NCBI GenBank assembly: GCA_963801715.1
Contig: CAWDGB010000009.1
Location: 124,001-188,000 of the forward strand
Direction: 5' to 3'
From: CAVVJA01 sp963801715
GTDB lineage: Bacteria > Actinomycetota > Actinomycetes > Mycobacteriales > Jatrophihabitantaceae
DNA length: 64,000 nucleotides
This document shows positions 1-8,924 of this stretch, in pieces. The notes below the pieces were generated by a model that had not been told where the DNA came from, ran no database searches, and saw only the letters and a list, made by a program, of their open reading frames with translations. Each line of letters opens with the position of its first letter. The first letter of the stretch is position 1. A program made the translations under genes and the position numbers.

Positions 1-2
1 AG

Positions 3-41
3 CGCGCTCAGTCCCGCAAGGCGCGGCGCAAGCGGGGCTGA
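3..41 (+). CDS. C-terminal tail of an upstream gene (partial)
   Basis: The first bases can be read as the end of a plus-strand gene whose body lies outside the window. The reading frame from base 3 ends in a very basic tail (RAQSRKARRKRG) and a TGA stop at 39-41. Basic tails of this kind are common at the end of actinobacterial membrane or RNA-binding proteins, but there is too little sequence to assign a family. The next gene is on the opposite strand and converges on it. Confidence 0.25.
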   Translation, partial: RAQSRKARRKRG

Positions 42-55
42 ACCTGAGGCCTGCA

Positions 56-1111
56 TCAGTAGGCGTCGGAGCGGCGGATGGCGGCGAGGCGGCGCCCGTT
101 AGTGACGTAACCGGCGTCCACGAACCAGCGCGTGGAGTCACTGAGTGCGGCGCGAGCCGGACGAGGCGCATAGCCGAGCTCCGAGCGGGCCCGCGAGTCG
201 TCGAAGGCCATGAGCGTCGTGGACATGCGCGCAGCCTCGAGCGGGATGTGTGGCGGGCGCCGTAGCAGCCGTCCTTCGACGGTGTCGGAAAGTACCGCTG
301 CGGCCAGCGCAGCCGCGTGCGGTAGCCGAAGCCGGGGCGTGGCCAATCCGGTGATCGACGCGAGCTCGGCCAGGATCTGCTGCAGTGACAGGTTCTCGCC
401 GCCGAGGATGTAACTTCGTCCGGCAGCGCCGCGATCGTGGGCGAGGAGGTGACCGCGTGCGACGTCGTCCACGTGCACCACGTTGAGCACCGTGTCGACG
501 TAGCCAGGCATGCGTCCGTTCAGGAAGTCGACGACGAGGCGGCCGCTCGGCGTCGGGGCGCGATCGCCAGGGCCGAAGGGCATCGTGGGCTGTACCAGCG
601 ATACGGGCAGTCCTTCGGCCGCCGCCCGCAGCACCTCGTGCTCCGCGACGTATTTGGATCGCTTGTACGAGCCGAACAGGTGGCGCAGGTCCGGGTAGTC
701 GGCCTCGGTGGCCGGCTGTCCGCGAGGAACTGCGGCTAGCCCGATCGTCCCCACGGTGCTCGTGTAGACGACCCGCCGCACGCCGGCCGCGCGGGCCGCG
801 GTCAACACCTGGCGAGTTCCGTCGACGTTCACTTTGTAGAACAGCTGCGGATCACGGGCCCAGAACCGATATAGCGCGGCAACATGGAATACCGATGTGC
901 AGCCAGAGATTGCCCGCCGCATGTCAGCCGCGCTACGCACGTCGCCCTCGACTCGCTCGACCGCGAACGGGTCGAGGCCACCGGCGTCGGCCCCGGGTTC
1001 AACGAGGGCGGTGACCTGCCAACCGTCGCTGAGCAGGGCGCGGGTGACGGCAGAGCCGATGAATCCGGTCGCGCCAGTGACCAACGCACGGCGCTCGGGC
1101 TGGATCACCAC
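56..1111 (-). CDS. NAD-dependent epimerase/dehydratase, HpnA-like
   Basis: This is a 351-residue extended short-chain dehydrogenase. The N-terminal Rossmann motif TGATGFIG lies at residues 12-19, and the catalytic Tyr-x-x-x-Lys (YKRSK) is near residue 150. The stretch FHVAALYRFWARDPQLFYKV followed by a VNVDGT motif is typical of the hopanoid-associated sugar epimerase (HpnA) group, which is related to dihydroflavonol-4-reductases. Such enzymes oxidise or epimerise NDP-sugars or reduce ketones with NAD(P)H in the cytoplasm. No squalene-hopene cyclase or other hopanoid gene is visible nearby, so the substrate is open. The start is a GTG; family membership is secure but the exact role is not. 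Confidence 0.8.
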   Translation of the reverse strand: MVIQPERRALVTGATGFIGSAVTRALLSDGWQVTALVEPGADAGGLDPFAVERVEGDVRSAADMRRAISGCTSVFHVAALYRFWARDPQLFYKVNVDGTRQVLTAARAAGVRRVVYTSTVGTIGLAAVPRGQPATEADYPDLRHLFGSYKRSKYVAEHEVLRAAAEGLPVSLVQPTMPFGPGDRAPTPSGRLVVDFLNGRMPGYVDTVLNVVHVDDVARGHLLAHDRGAAGRSYILGGENLSLQQILAELASITGLATPRLRLPHAAALAAAVLSDTVEGRLLRRPPHIPLEAARMSTTLMAFDDSRARSELGYAPRPARAALSDSTRWFVDAGYVTNGRRLAAIRRSDAY

Positions 1112-1153
1112 CGGATGCGCGCTACTGCGAGCCGGCGGCCGGAAGGAAGCTCC

Positions 1154-1438
1154 TCATGCGGCGTCGGGTGAAGCGCCCTTGCGATCAGTCGGGCGCGCCT
1201 CGGAGTTGCGCCGACGGCCGAATACGAAGTAGGCAAGTGGCGCGGCCCCGAACGAGTTCACGGCCACCACGCCAGCCGCCCATGCCCGTTTCGGACCGCG
1301 CACCTCGCTTGCTGGCCGACGCTTCAAATCGGCGAGTGCCGCCGCCTTCAAGGCACCCTCGACGGCCGCCGCGGCGATCAGAAGCCGGCGATCTCGATCG
1401 CTGAGATCGCTCCACCGCCGAATGACTCTGCCAGCCAT
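1154..1438 (-). CDS. Small membrane protein of unknown function
   Basis: This is a 94-residue protein starting with ATG at 1438. The first half is soluble and mildly basic. Residues about 49-72 hold the motif RGPKRAWAAGVVAVNSFGAA followed by a hydrophobic run ending in YFVFGRRR. A 'RGPK-W' motif followed by one membrane segment and FGRR resembles the short PLDc_N-like membrane proteins that are common in actinobacteria, where it probably acts as a membrane anchor. The tail is polar. It lies 42 bases upstream of the epimerase on the same strand, so the two could be co-transcribed. The function is unknown. Confidence 0.6.
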   Translation of the reverse strand: MAGRVIRRWSDLSDRDRRLLIAAAAVEGALKAAALADLKRRPASEVRGPKRAWAAGVVAVNSFGAAPLAYFVFGRRRNSEARPTDRKGASPDAA

Positions 1439-1529
1439 CGCGCCTCCGGTCGCGTCGGGCAGCTCTGCTGGGCTGCTCTTGATGCGGACCCTACCGCCGC
1501 GCGCAGCGGGAAATAACGAGCGTGCCTTC

Positions 1530-2478
1530 TCACAAGATCGCGATCGGGTTGACTGGAGACCCGGTCCCGCGGGACAGCTGCAAAGGCGCGATCACACATA
1601 GGAAAGACCAACGTCCCGCTTGCTCGCACATCGGCGCGAGGTCATCAAATTGCAAGTAGTCCAGCAAATGCAGCCCGAGTGCGTTGACCGCGAGTACATG
1701 CACCGGGAAGTCGACACCGTCAACCAGGCTCGGAGCAGTGTCGTTGTTGCCGTCGCTGCCCAGCACCGCCACCCGTCGTTCGACCATGAACTCCAATGCA
1801 GTGGGGTGGAATCCGGCCCGTGCATCGGCTACCTTCCATGGGCCGAGTGCAGACCGGCGACGGCGATGCCCGACGCGCACGAACAGGAGGTCGCCCTCGC
1901 CAACCGCTACCTTCTGGGCCGCCTCGGCCCGGGTGAGGTCGTCGGCAGTTACGTGTTCGCCTGGCTCGAGCCAGGGCCGGCCGGACAGCCGGGGAACATC
2001 GAGCAGGACACCGCGGCCGACGATCCCGTTGCGGGCCACCTCGATTGACAGCTCCGACGCTCCGGAGGAGGTGATGCTGTCCGCGGGCACATTGTTGTAC
2101 AGCAACGCCCGATAGATGACGTGGCACAAGGCGTCGATGTGACTATCCGCGTTGCCGTGGATATTCATGGCCAGGCGGTCCCTGGCAAAGGACAGTCCCG
2201 TGCGATCGGCCTGGTTCCCGGCCGGGCTGGTCATCTGGTGGACGCACGGGTCAGGGTTGTCGAGGGTCACTTCGGTCTCGATGGCAGCACCAAGTGGCAC
2301 CGTGCGCCCGAGCCGAACCTCGCTCGCGGCTGCCAAGACGCTGGGCGGGTGTGATGTGGTTCAGGGCCCCGCGCCGGTCGGCCGGGCCCCAGGCAACCGT
2401 GCGCTGCAACCGCTGGTAGAGAACGTCGAAGTCCGCCGCGCTCATGACCGGTGGCACTGCTCCGCCTGGTGTCGTCAT
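1530..2478 (-). pseudogene. Cyclase-family hydrolase (kynurenine formamidase-like), frameshifted
   Basis: Two overlapping frames together give one cyclase-family protein (Pfam Cyclase, PF04199) of about 315 residues. The N-terminal frame starts at ATG 2478 and carries WGPADRRGALNHITPAQR, the hallmark start of the long cyclase subfamily. The second frame continues at about 2336 with LAAASEVRLGR and contains the metal-binding HGNADSHIDALCHV segment. These enzymes hydrolyse amide or lactone bonds using Mn or Zn. One extra base near 2337 (a C between the CGT and TTG codons, read on the minus strand) breaks the frame. The total length is 3n+1, as expected for one insertion. It may be a sequencing indel or a real lesion; as read, the gene is broken. 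Confidence 0.75.
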
Positions 2479-2663
2479 GGGTCGCTGGATACCCCCTTTG
2501 ACCTAAGCAGCCGCCTGCGACTGTCGTCCGTCGAATGCCGGTTCGCGCTCGCGGCCAGTATTTCAGCACATCGGCTAGATGTGCGTCAGCGTTGGCGAAC
2601 CATCCCAGAACCGTCAATTTCTGGGGAGGTCACAGTCGCTCCGGGCAAAGCAACAATGAGCTG

Positions 2664-3635
2664 GTGATTCATCTACGAGTGGTCAGCCCGCCCGACGTGA
2701 CCCCGACCCTGGTGCCCGCGCTACAAGCCGAGCCCACGGTCATGAATCTGACTGTGCTCGCCGGCGCGGCGAGTAATCCGGACGGTGACGCCCTGTTTTT
2801 CGATGTGCCACAGGGTGCCGCCAATCAAGTCATAGGGCGTTTGCGCGATAGTGGAGTCGATGAGCGAGGTTCGATCATTCTGGAGAATGTCGACACGTCG
2901 ATCTCGGCGCTCGCCGATCGGGTGTCTGCTCGCCGGGGCCGGTTCCAGCAGTACACGCCAGTCTGGGCGGAGATCGAATCGAGGATCGGGCTGGAGGGTA
3001 CGTTCCCGCCCAGCTGGTTCACGCTGCTCGTCATTGCCGGGCTCATCGGGGCGGTCGGCATTCTCACCAACTCGCAGATTCTCATCGTCGGCGCGATGGT
3101 GGTCGGGCCGGAGTATGGCGCCATTCTCAGCCTCTCGTTCGGGGTGACACGTAGGGATTTCTCTCGCGTAGCGCGCAGCGCGACAGCGCTGGGCATTGGG
3201 TTCGCTCTGGCTGTCGCCGGTGCCCTTCTGCTGGCACTAATTGTGCGTTGGGCCGGTCTCGAGTCCACGGCCTATGCGGCGGGAGTCCGGCCGGTTTCCA
3301 ACCTGATCAACACGCCGAACTGGTTCTCGTTTATCGTCGCCGCGCTCGCCGGCGTGGTTGGCGTTGTTTCGCTCACCGAAGCCCGGTCGAGCACGCTCAT
3401 TGGCGTGTTCATTTCGGTCACCACGATCCCGGCGGCGTCGGACATCGGGGTATCCGCGGCATTCGGCAGTCGGAGCGAAGCGTGGGGGTCCACTCTGCAG
3501 CTTCTCCTCAATGTCGCCGTTCTCACCGCCGTTGCGATTCTGGGTCTCCCGGCCCAGCGAGCGTTATGGCGAAGGTTGGAGCGGCGAACTGCGGAGGCGC
3601 AGCCCAGGCCGCACCCTGCTCAGGGGTCTGCTTGA
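2664..3635 (+). CDS. DUF389 family membrane protein
   Basis: This is a 323-residue protein, taking the GTG at 2664 as the start. An ATG further upstream in the same frame would add about 43 residues unlike the family. The N-terminal third is a small soluble domain containing ALFFDVPQGAANQVIGRLR. The C-terminal two thirds holds about six hydrophobic segments, beginning near WFTLLVIAGLIGAVGILTNS and including the conserved GAMVVGPEYGAI motif. This matches the DUF389 (TIGR00341) family, whose function is not settled. It ends 16 bases inside the end of the convergent antiporter gene, so the two 3' ends overlap tail to tail. Confidence 0.8.
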   Translation: MIHLRVVSPPDVTPTLVPALQAEPTVMNLTVLAGAASNPDGDALFFDVPQGAANQVIGRLRDSGVDERGSIILENVDTSISALADRVSARRGRFQQYTPVWAEIESRIGLEGTFPPSWFTLLVIAGLIGAVGILTNSQILIVGAMVVGPEYGAILSLSFGVTRRDFSRVARSATALGIGFALAVAGALLLALIVRWAGLESTAYAAGVRPVSNLINTPNWFSFIVAALAGVVGVVSLTEARSSTLIGVFISVTTIPAASDIGVSAAFGSRSEAWGSTLQLLLNVAVLTAVAILGLPAQRALWRRLERRTAEAQPRPHPAQGSA

Positions 3636-4900
3636 TCTTCGCCGGTTTCCGCATCGTCGATATCGAGCGACGGGGGTAGTTCCGGAACGGCTTCAGTCTG
3701 TTCGCTCGCCTCGGTTAGCCCCAGTAGCCGGGCAACCGGCGCAGCCGACAGACCGTAGACGGTAACGGTGCCGACGATTACCAGGAATGTCGCCGGTAGC
3801 AGCTTGTCAGCACCGGAGATCCCCGCGGTCGCCAGCGGAGGACCGAACGTGGCCGCGGTGGAAGCGGCGACGATGCCCCGAGGATCCATCCAGCCGATGA
3901 AGGCGCGCTCACGAATCGACAAGGCCGTGCGCAACGTTGCGGTGGCTGCGACCAGGGGACGGACCAGGAGCACCAGCCCGGCGATCAGTACCAGTGTGGG
4001 TCCCAGGACGGCGCGGACCGAGGTCGTGGTGACGGTGGCAGAAATGGAGATGAACAGTAGTCCGATCACCATCTGGACGACCGTCTTGAAGAAACGTCGA
4101 TCCTCGGGTAGGTCGATGCCGGGCAGGTTGGCCAGCGCCACCCCCATCACGATGGCAGCGATCAGTCCGGTGTCGTCGCGCCTGGCATCGCAGAAGGCGG
4201 CGGTACCGATGACCGTTGCCACAATGGCCTGGGTTGCCAGCACGCCGGTCAAATGGAGCTTGCTCAAGAGCAGCCACAACACCGCGGTCCCGATAATCCC
4301 GCCGAGGAGGCCGATCCCGATACTCCGCAGAAAGGAGAGCAGCTCCGCACCATGACCCAGCTGCACGTGCTGCACGAGGCCTTGGAACAACACGGCGCCG
4401 ATGATGGCGCCGATCGGGTCGATCGTGACGCCCTCCCACCCGAGGATTCGGGAGAGGCGCCGCCCCGGCCGGGCCGCCTCCAATAACGGCGTCACCACGG
4501 TCGGGCCGGAGACGATGACAATGGCGCCCAACATGACCGCCGCCGAACGGGAAATATCCAGAAACAGCCAGGCGAGCACGGCCGCCCCAGCGAACGTGAT
4601 GGGGATGCCGAGAAGGAGGAGGCGACGCACCACCCGCTGGCTGTGACCCTCGAGCTCGCGAAAATCCAGGTCCAATCCGCCATCGAACAAGATGATGGCC
4701 ACGCCCAGCCCAACGAGCGGTGAAAAGGCCGATCCCAGCGTCTTTTCGGGATTCACCTCGGTGATGTAGTGCCCCGCGATGAACCCAACGGGAAGGAGTA
4801 AAACGATGGCGGGTAGCCGAAACTTCGCGGCTACGATCTGACAGCCCACGGCGAGGATCACGGTGATCCCGAGGCCCAGGACAATGTCGCTCGCGCTCAC
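3620..4900 (-). CDS. Cation/proton antiporter (CPA1/NhaP-type)
   Basis: This is a roughly 426-residue membrane protein with about 12 hydrophobic segments and motifs of the Na+/H+ exchanger domain. These include LPVGFIAGHYI in the first segments, LFDGGLDLDF, VIVSGPTVVTPLLE and the WEGVTIDPIGAI stretch around the expected ion-binding acidic residue. GWMDPRGIVAAST near residue 340 is also typical. Proteins of this type exchange Na+ or K+ for protons and control internal pH and salt. The tail is short and acidic, with no TrkA-type RCK domain. I prefer the GTG at 4900 as start; an in-frame TTG at 4921 is possible. The 3' end overlaps the DUF389 gene by 16 bases. Confidence 0.8.
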   Translation of the reverse strand: MSASDIVLGLGITVILAVGCQIVAAKFRLPAIVLLLPVGFIAGHYITEVNPEKTLGSAFSPLVGLGVAIILFDGGLDLDFRELEGHSQRVVRRLLLLGIPITFAGAAVLAWLFLDISRSAAVMLGAIVIVSGPTVVTPLLEAARPGRRLSRILGWEGVTIDPIGAIIGAVLFQGLVQHVQLGHGAELLSFLRSIGIGLLGGIIGTAVLWLLLSKLHLTGVLATQAIVATVIGTAAFCDARRDDTGLIAAIVMGVALANLPGIDLPEDRRFFKTVVQMVIGLLFISISATVTTTSVRAVLGPTLVLIAGLVLLVRPLVAATATLRTALSIRERAFIGWMDPRGIVAASTAATFGPPLATAGISGADKLLPATFLVIVGTVTVYGLSAAPVARLLGLTEASEQTEAVPELPPSLDIDDAETGEDQADP

Positions 4901-4969
4901 CTGGCGACGCCTATCCTGCAATCGTCAGCGCGACCAAACCGGCGAACGCCGCTCCGAGCCGATCTCGGC

Positions 4970-5509
4970 ATGGCTCATGGTCTCAGATGCCGTTCGGCCG
5001 GTAGACGCGGTGCGCCGAGGCGGCCTGGTGGGGCTTCGGCGAAATCGAAGTGCCACAAGTCCGGCTCATCGGAGGCCAGCCGGTGCTGGTCTTCACCTGC
5101 CACCCCCGAGGAGCAGACGGAGCGGCGCAAACAGACTTACGGAAGGTTCTCCACCTGGTCCGTCACGGGTGAATCGATCATGGGGCCCTGGGACATCGCC
5201 CGAGCACAGCCATTCATCCACCAGGCCGCGCTATTCGCCGCGCCGCTCGTTCAGCAGCGCGATGGTGAGTGGGCACTGATCGGCTTCCGCAACCTGGAGC
5301 CGGAAGGGATCTTCGCTTTCGAAATCCTCGATCCAATATCCGTCTGCCTGCAGGATGGTTCCCTCGTCGCGGCGTTATTCACCGATGGCGCGTACATCCC
5401 GCTACAGCAGGCGCTTAGTAATCAATACCAGGCTGTGGGCTTGCGAGCGGTCGCGGAGAGGGCAACGATCACCCCTGAAGGTCCAACTGTCGAGGAGGAT
5501 GCCACGTGA
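4970..5509 (+). pseudogene. Remnant of a GH32-like (beta-fructosidase-type) gene
   Basis: Only the C-terminal half of a glycoside hydrolase family 32-like protein can be read, and in more than one frame. From about 5029 one frame reads WWGFGEIEVPQVRLIGGQ and ends as PVLVFTCHP. Near 5130 the frame changes, and the other frame continues with FSTWSVTGESIMGPWDIA, DGEWALIGFRNLEPEG and FEILDPI. These are typical of the bacterial GH32 proteins that release fructose from sugars such as sucrose. The upstream part, including the expected N-terminal nucleophile region, is absent: the neighbouring antiporter starts about 90 bases away on the other strand. The remnant ends inside the GTG start of the dodecin gene. 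It is almost certainly non-functional. Confidence 0.6.
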
Positions 5510-5715
5510 GCGTCTATCGCGTCACCGAACTTGTCGGCACGAGCACCCAATCCTGGGAGGACGCTGCCACGACTGCAGTCAAGACAGCGCAGCAGACGCT
5601 GCGAGACCTGCGCGTGGCCGAGGTAGTCGAACAAGACCTCACCGTAGACGGTGACGGCGGAATCCTTTTCCGGACCAAGGTGCGCTTGTCATTCAAGTAC
5701 GAGGGCAGTCAGTAG
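5506..5715 (+). CDS. Dodecin family flavin-binding protein
   Basis: This is a 69-residue protein with the full dodecin pattern: VYRVTELVGTS, then SWEDAA, LRDLRVAEVVEQD and a final KVRLSFKYEG. Dodecins form hollow dodecamers that bind riboflavin, FMN or CoA and are thought to buffer free flavin in the cytoplasm. The GTG start at 5506 is preceded by GAGGAGG about 8 bases upstream and overlaps the stop of the decayed GH32-like gene by four bases. It probably now uses whatever promoter survived from that old gene. The usual Trp involved in flavin stacking is seen in SWED. Confidence 0.9.
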   Translation: MSVYRVTELVGTSTQSWEDAATTAVKTAQQTLRDLRVAEVVEQDLTVDGDGGILFRTKVRLSFKYEGSQ

Positions 5716-5754
5716 CCACCAGGTAGTACCGGCCGAGCGGCGCAGCGTCGGGGC

Positions 5755-6877
5755 TCACGCGTCGAGCTGCGCCGCAAACCGGCTGGCCACGGTCAGGTAC
5801 TCCTCGATCATGTCGGCGACGACTTGCCGGGCTGGCCGCACCCGGTCGAGCAACCCGACACCCTGGCCGACGAAGTAGGTCGCGAGCTGCTTGGACCCGC
5901 TGCCCTCCCGGGACGCTCCGCGGTTGATCCGCTGTTGTGCCGTGGCGATCAACATGGTCTGCAGCGGCATTGGTAGTGGTTCGGGAGCCGTTGGAGCTTC
6001 CCACTCGTCGGTCCACGCGCTGCGCAACATCCGGGCTGGTTTGCCAGTAAGCGATCGCGAGCGCACGGTGTCGCTAGCGGAGGCGGCCAGCATCTTCTTC
6101 TGCACTGCCGGATCGGTCTCTGCCTCGAGCGTGGCCAACCACACCGATCCGCACCAAACGCCGTCGGCGCCGAGTGCGATAGCCGCCGCCATCTGACGAC
6201 CGGTTACGATTCCGCCCGCGGCGAGTACCGGCGTCGGCGCGACCTCACGGACGACCTCGGGTACCAGAACCATGGTCGAGATCGTTCCGGTATGACCGCC
6301 AGCTTCCGTGCCCTGCGCGACGATCAGATCGACGCCGGCCGCCTTCTGTCGTCGTGCGTGCTCGGTGGTACCGACCAGCGCCGCCACAACGACGTCATGG
6401 GCATGTGCCCGCTCGATCAATTCTGGCGGCGGCGGCCCCAGGGCGCTCGCCACGAGCCGGATCGGATGCTCGAATGCGACGTCGAGCAGGCTGGCCGCCG
6501 ACTCAGGTGACACGCTGATCGACGACGCTCTGAGCGGGAACGTGCGCCGGCAGCTCGGGAACCTGGTAGCGCTCCAGAAGCCGGGCGACGAAGGTCTGAT
6601 GTTCGGCCGGAAACGACGCAGCGGACGCGGCCCCGCCATCGTCCGCGAGCGGCCGCGCAAATGTCATCGGTAGCAGCAGGTCGACACCGTATGGCCTGCC
6701 CTTCGTCTCGTTGTCGATCCAGGTGAGGTCGATCTCCAACGCAGCTGGGCTGAGCGTCGTCGCACCTAGTACGCCGATACCGCCGGAGTTGGTCACGGCG
6801 GCAACCACGTCGCGGCAATGGCTGAACGCGAAGATGGGTACGTTCATGTCCAGGCGGTCGCAGATGTCGGTCAACAT
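5755..6877 (-). pseudogene. Nitronate monooxygenase (2-nitropropane dioxygenase family), frameshifted
   Basis: Two frames join to give one FMN-dependent TIM-barrel protein of about 373 residues. The N-terminal frame (ATG at 6877) reads MLTDICDRLDMNVPIFAFSH and NSGGIGVLGA. The second frame, from about 6525 onwards, gives SPESAASLLDVAFEHPIRLV, then IVAQGTEAGGHTG and VLAAGGIVTGRQMA (the FMN phosphate-binding loops), and ends at 5755. Nitronate monooxygenases oxidise alkyl nitronates such as propionate-3-nitronate; this subgroup is common in mycobacteria but its substrate is unknown. The first frame hits TGA at 6503-6505. The total length is 3n+1, so one extra base near 6510-6530 would explain it. 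Confidence 0.75.
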
Positions 6878-7066
6878 GTCACTCCTTAGCTGAGTTCGAG
6901 GCTACTGCGTTCGGCAGGCACGTCCGCCTTGCCGCAGATCCGGCGGCCTGACCCTCTACTCTGCGGAGTAGCGGCGGCCAGCGCAGCGCGGGTGGACCGG
7001 CCGACGATCGAAATCAGGACCCAGGACGGCTATCGAGCGCCGTCCGTGACGGCGAAAGGATCACCT

Positions 7067-7852
7067 GTGAGCAAGGCGTTTGTGGAGCTAACCGGAGACA
7101 TCGCAGAGGTGATCATCAGCGCGCCGCCCCTCAACTTGTTCGATCTGACCACCACCGCCGACGTCGAGGTCGCGCTCGCGGAGACCGGCGCGCTCGTGCG
7201 CGACGGGCGGGCGCGGGCGGTCATCCTCCGGGCTGAGGGCGACGTCTTCTGTGCTGGCGTCGATGTCCATGAATTCCAGGGCCTGAGCTCCTCGGAGGGC
7301 GCTGCGTTCATGGCCCGGTTGCTCACTCTTACCCAGTCCATGGAGGCGCTGCCAGTGCCAACGATGGCCGTGGTTCATGGGCTCAACCTCACCATCGGCT
7401 TCGAGCTCACCCTGGGCTGCGACCTGCTGTGGGCGGCTGACGAGGCCTCGTTCGGCTTGGTCGAAGCGACGGTCGGACTGACGCCTGGTGCTGGCGGCAC
7501 GCAGCGGCTCGCGGCGAGGGCGGGTGTCGCCCGAGCCGCTGAATTCGTCATGACCGGCGATGTCTATCCCGCCCGAGAGCTGCAGGAGTGGGGGGTGGTC
7601 AATCGCCTCCGACCGGCCGCAGATCTGCTGCCCGAGGCTCGGGCGTTCACCAGCCGGCTGGCGGCTGGGCCCACCGTCGCGCTTGCGGTAGCCAAGCGGC
7701 TCCTGCAGGCCACCCGGGATCACGGTGTGGCGGCTGCCGATGCGCTAACCCCGCGGGAAACCGGGCCGATCTTCGCCACTCGCGATGCCGCGGCCGGATT
7801 CGCCTCGCTGCTGGAGAAGGGACCCGGGCAGGCGACATTCGAAGGACGCTAA
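7067..7852 (+). CDS. Enoyl-CoA hydratase/isomerase family protein
   Basis: This is a 261-residue crotonase-fold protein. The CoA-binding and oxyanion region CAGVDVHEFQG is near residue 62. Both glutamates used by true hydratases appear to be kept: GFELTLGCD, and LVEATVGLTPGAGGTQRL about 20 residues later. This supports hydration of a 2-enoyl-CoA, as in beta-oxidation or related acyl-CoA breakdown. I chose GTG 7067 because GAAAGGA lies 7 bases upstream; the longer reading from 6929 adds a non-homologous stretch. Its neighbours (CoA transferase, SDRs, thiolase, ETF within 12 kb) suggest an acyl-CoA degradation role. The substrate cannot be told. Confidence 0.85.
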   Translation: MSKAFVELTGDIAEVIISAPPLNLFDLTTTADVEVALAETGALVRDGRARAVILRAEGDVFCAGVDVHEFQGLSSSEGAAFMARLLTLTQSMEALPVPTMAVVHGLNLTIGFELTLGCDLLWAADEASFGLVEATVGLTPGAGGTQRLAARAGVARAAEFVMTGDVYPARELQEWGVVNRLRPAADLLPEARAFTSRLAAGPTVALAVAKRLLQATRDHGVAAADALTPRETGPIFATRDAAAGFASLLEKGPGQATFEGR

Positions 7853-7864
7853 GCGTGACACGCC

Positions 7865-8911
7865 CTAGCGTCGCGTGTCTCGGTTGTCGATCACCGAGGA
7901 CGTCGCGGAATGCACGTCGGCCGCGATCCGCGCGCCGATCTCGGGATCGGACTCATATGGCAGGTAGAGCGACATGCGCGTCATCACGTCGCCGAACCGA
8001 CGCAACAGTGTCCCGGCCACTCGATCCGGCTCGTCGACGACCGCAAATGCGTTGAGCACGTCGTCATCGATCAGGCCGCCCATCTCGTTCCATCGACCTT
8101 GCACAGAAAGCTGATGCAAGGTGTCGCTCAGCTCCCCCCAACCGTGCAGATCGAGTACCTGCCGATATGCAGGAGTCGAACCATAGAAGGCGATCTGCTC
8201 GCGGACGCCACGGATCGCGGCGTCCATGGCTTCGGGGGTTGTTGCGGTCGCGACGAGCGGTTGGCCCGATACCTCATACCCGGCGAGGTCGGCTCCGGCC
8301 CGGGAGCGCCCTAACGCCAATGCGGGCAGCGTCACCTCGCGCAAGTATCGCTCGGTAGTGAACCCGTGGCACACGAATCCGTCGGCTACCTCCCCAGCGA
8401 CCGCGGTCATGACCTCGCCGACCCCGGCCAGCAACACCTCCGGTGGTCCGTAGGGATTGGGGCCCGGGTTGAAGAATGGCGTCATCAACGTGTGGGTGTA
8501 GAAGTCGCCACGAAAATCGAGCTTGCTCCCGGTGTTCCAGCAATCCCAGATCGCCCGCATAGCCAGGATGAACTCGCGCATCCTGGGTGCCGGGTGCGAC
8601 CAGGGCATGCTGAACCGCCGGGTGATGTGCGGCTTGATCTGTGATCCCAGCCCCAGCAGAAGCCGTCCGTTCGACAGCAGCTGCACGTCGTTGGCCTGCA
8701 TTGCGGTCGACATCGGGTTGCGAGCAAACGCGATGACAAGGCTGGTGCCGAGTTCGATGCGATTGCTCGCGACTGCGGCGAGAGCGACTGCGACGAATGG
8801 GTCGTGCTTGGTCTCACTCGTCCAGATGCCGCGGTAGCCCGCGGCCTCCGCGTTTGCCGCCTCGGTTCGGCTATCCGGCACAGTCGCAGAGAACAACGCA
8901 TCGATCTTCAA
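7865..8911 (-). CDS. F420-dependent LLM-class oxidoreductase (TIGR03617-like)
   Basis: This is a 348-residue luciferase-like TIM-barrel protein. The N-terminal part reads GYRGIWTSETKHDPF, then IELGTSLVIAFARNP and LLSNGRLLLGLGSQIKPHI, the pattern of the actinobacterial F420-dependent oxidoreductase group TIGR03617. Such enzymes use reduced F420 or FMN to reduce or oxidise unknown substrates. The presence of cofC in this window shows that the cell makes F420. The start is a TTG at 8911 with AGAGGAG about 8 bases upstream. It lies 13 bases downstream of the SDR gene on the same strand, so the two probably form one transcript. Confidence 0.85.
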   Translation of the reverse strand: MKIDALFSATVPDSRTEAANAEAAGYRGIWTSETKHDPFVAVALAAVASNRIELGTSLVIAFARNPMSTAMQANDVQLLSNGRLLLGLGSQIKPHITRRFSMPWSHPAPRMREFILAMRAIWDCWNTGSKLDFRGDFYTHTLMTPFFNPGPNPYGPPEVLLAGVGEVMTAVAGEVADGFVCHGFTTERYLREVTLPALALGRSRAGADLAGYEVSGQPLVATATTPEAMDAAIRGVREQIAFYGSTPAYRQVLDLHGWGELSDTLHQLSVQGRWNEMGGLIDDDVLNAFAVVDEPDRVAGTLLRRFGDVMTRMSLYLPYESDPEIGARIAADVHSATSSVIDNRDTRR

Positions 8912-8924
8912 CCCCGATCTCCTC

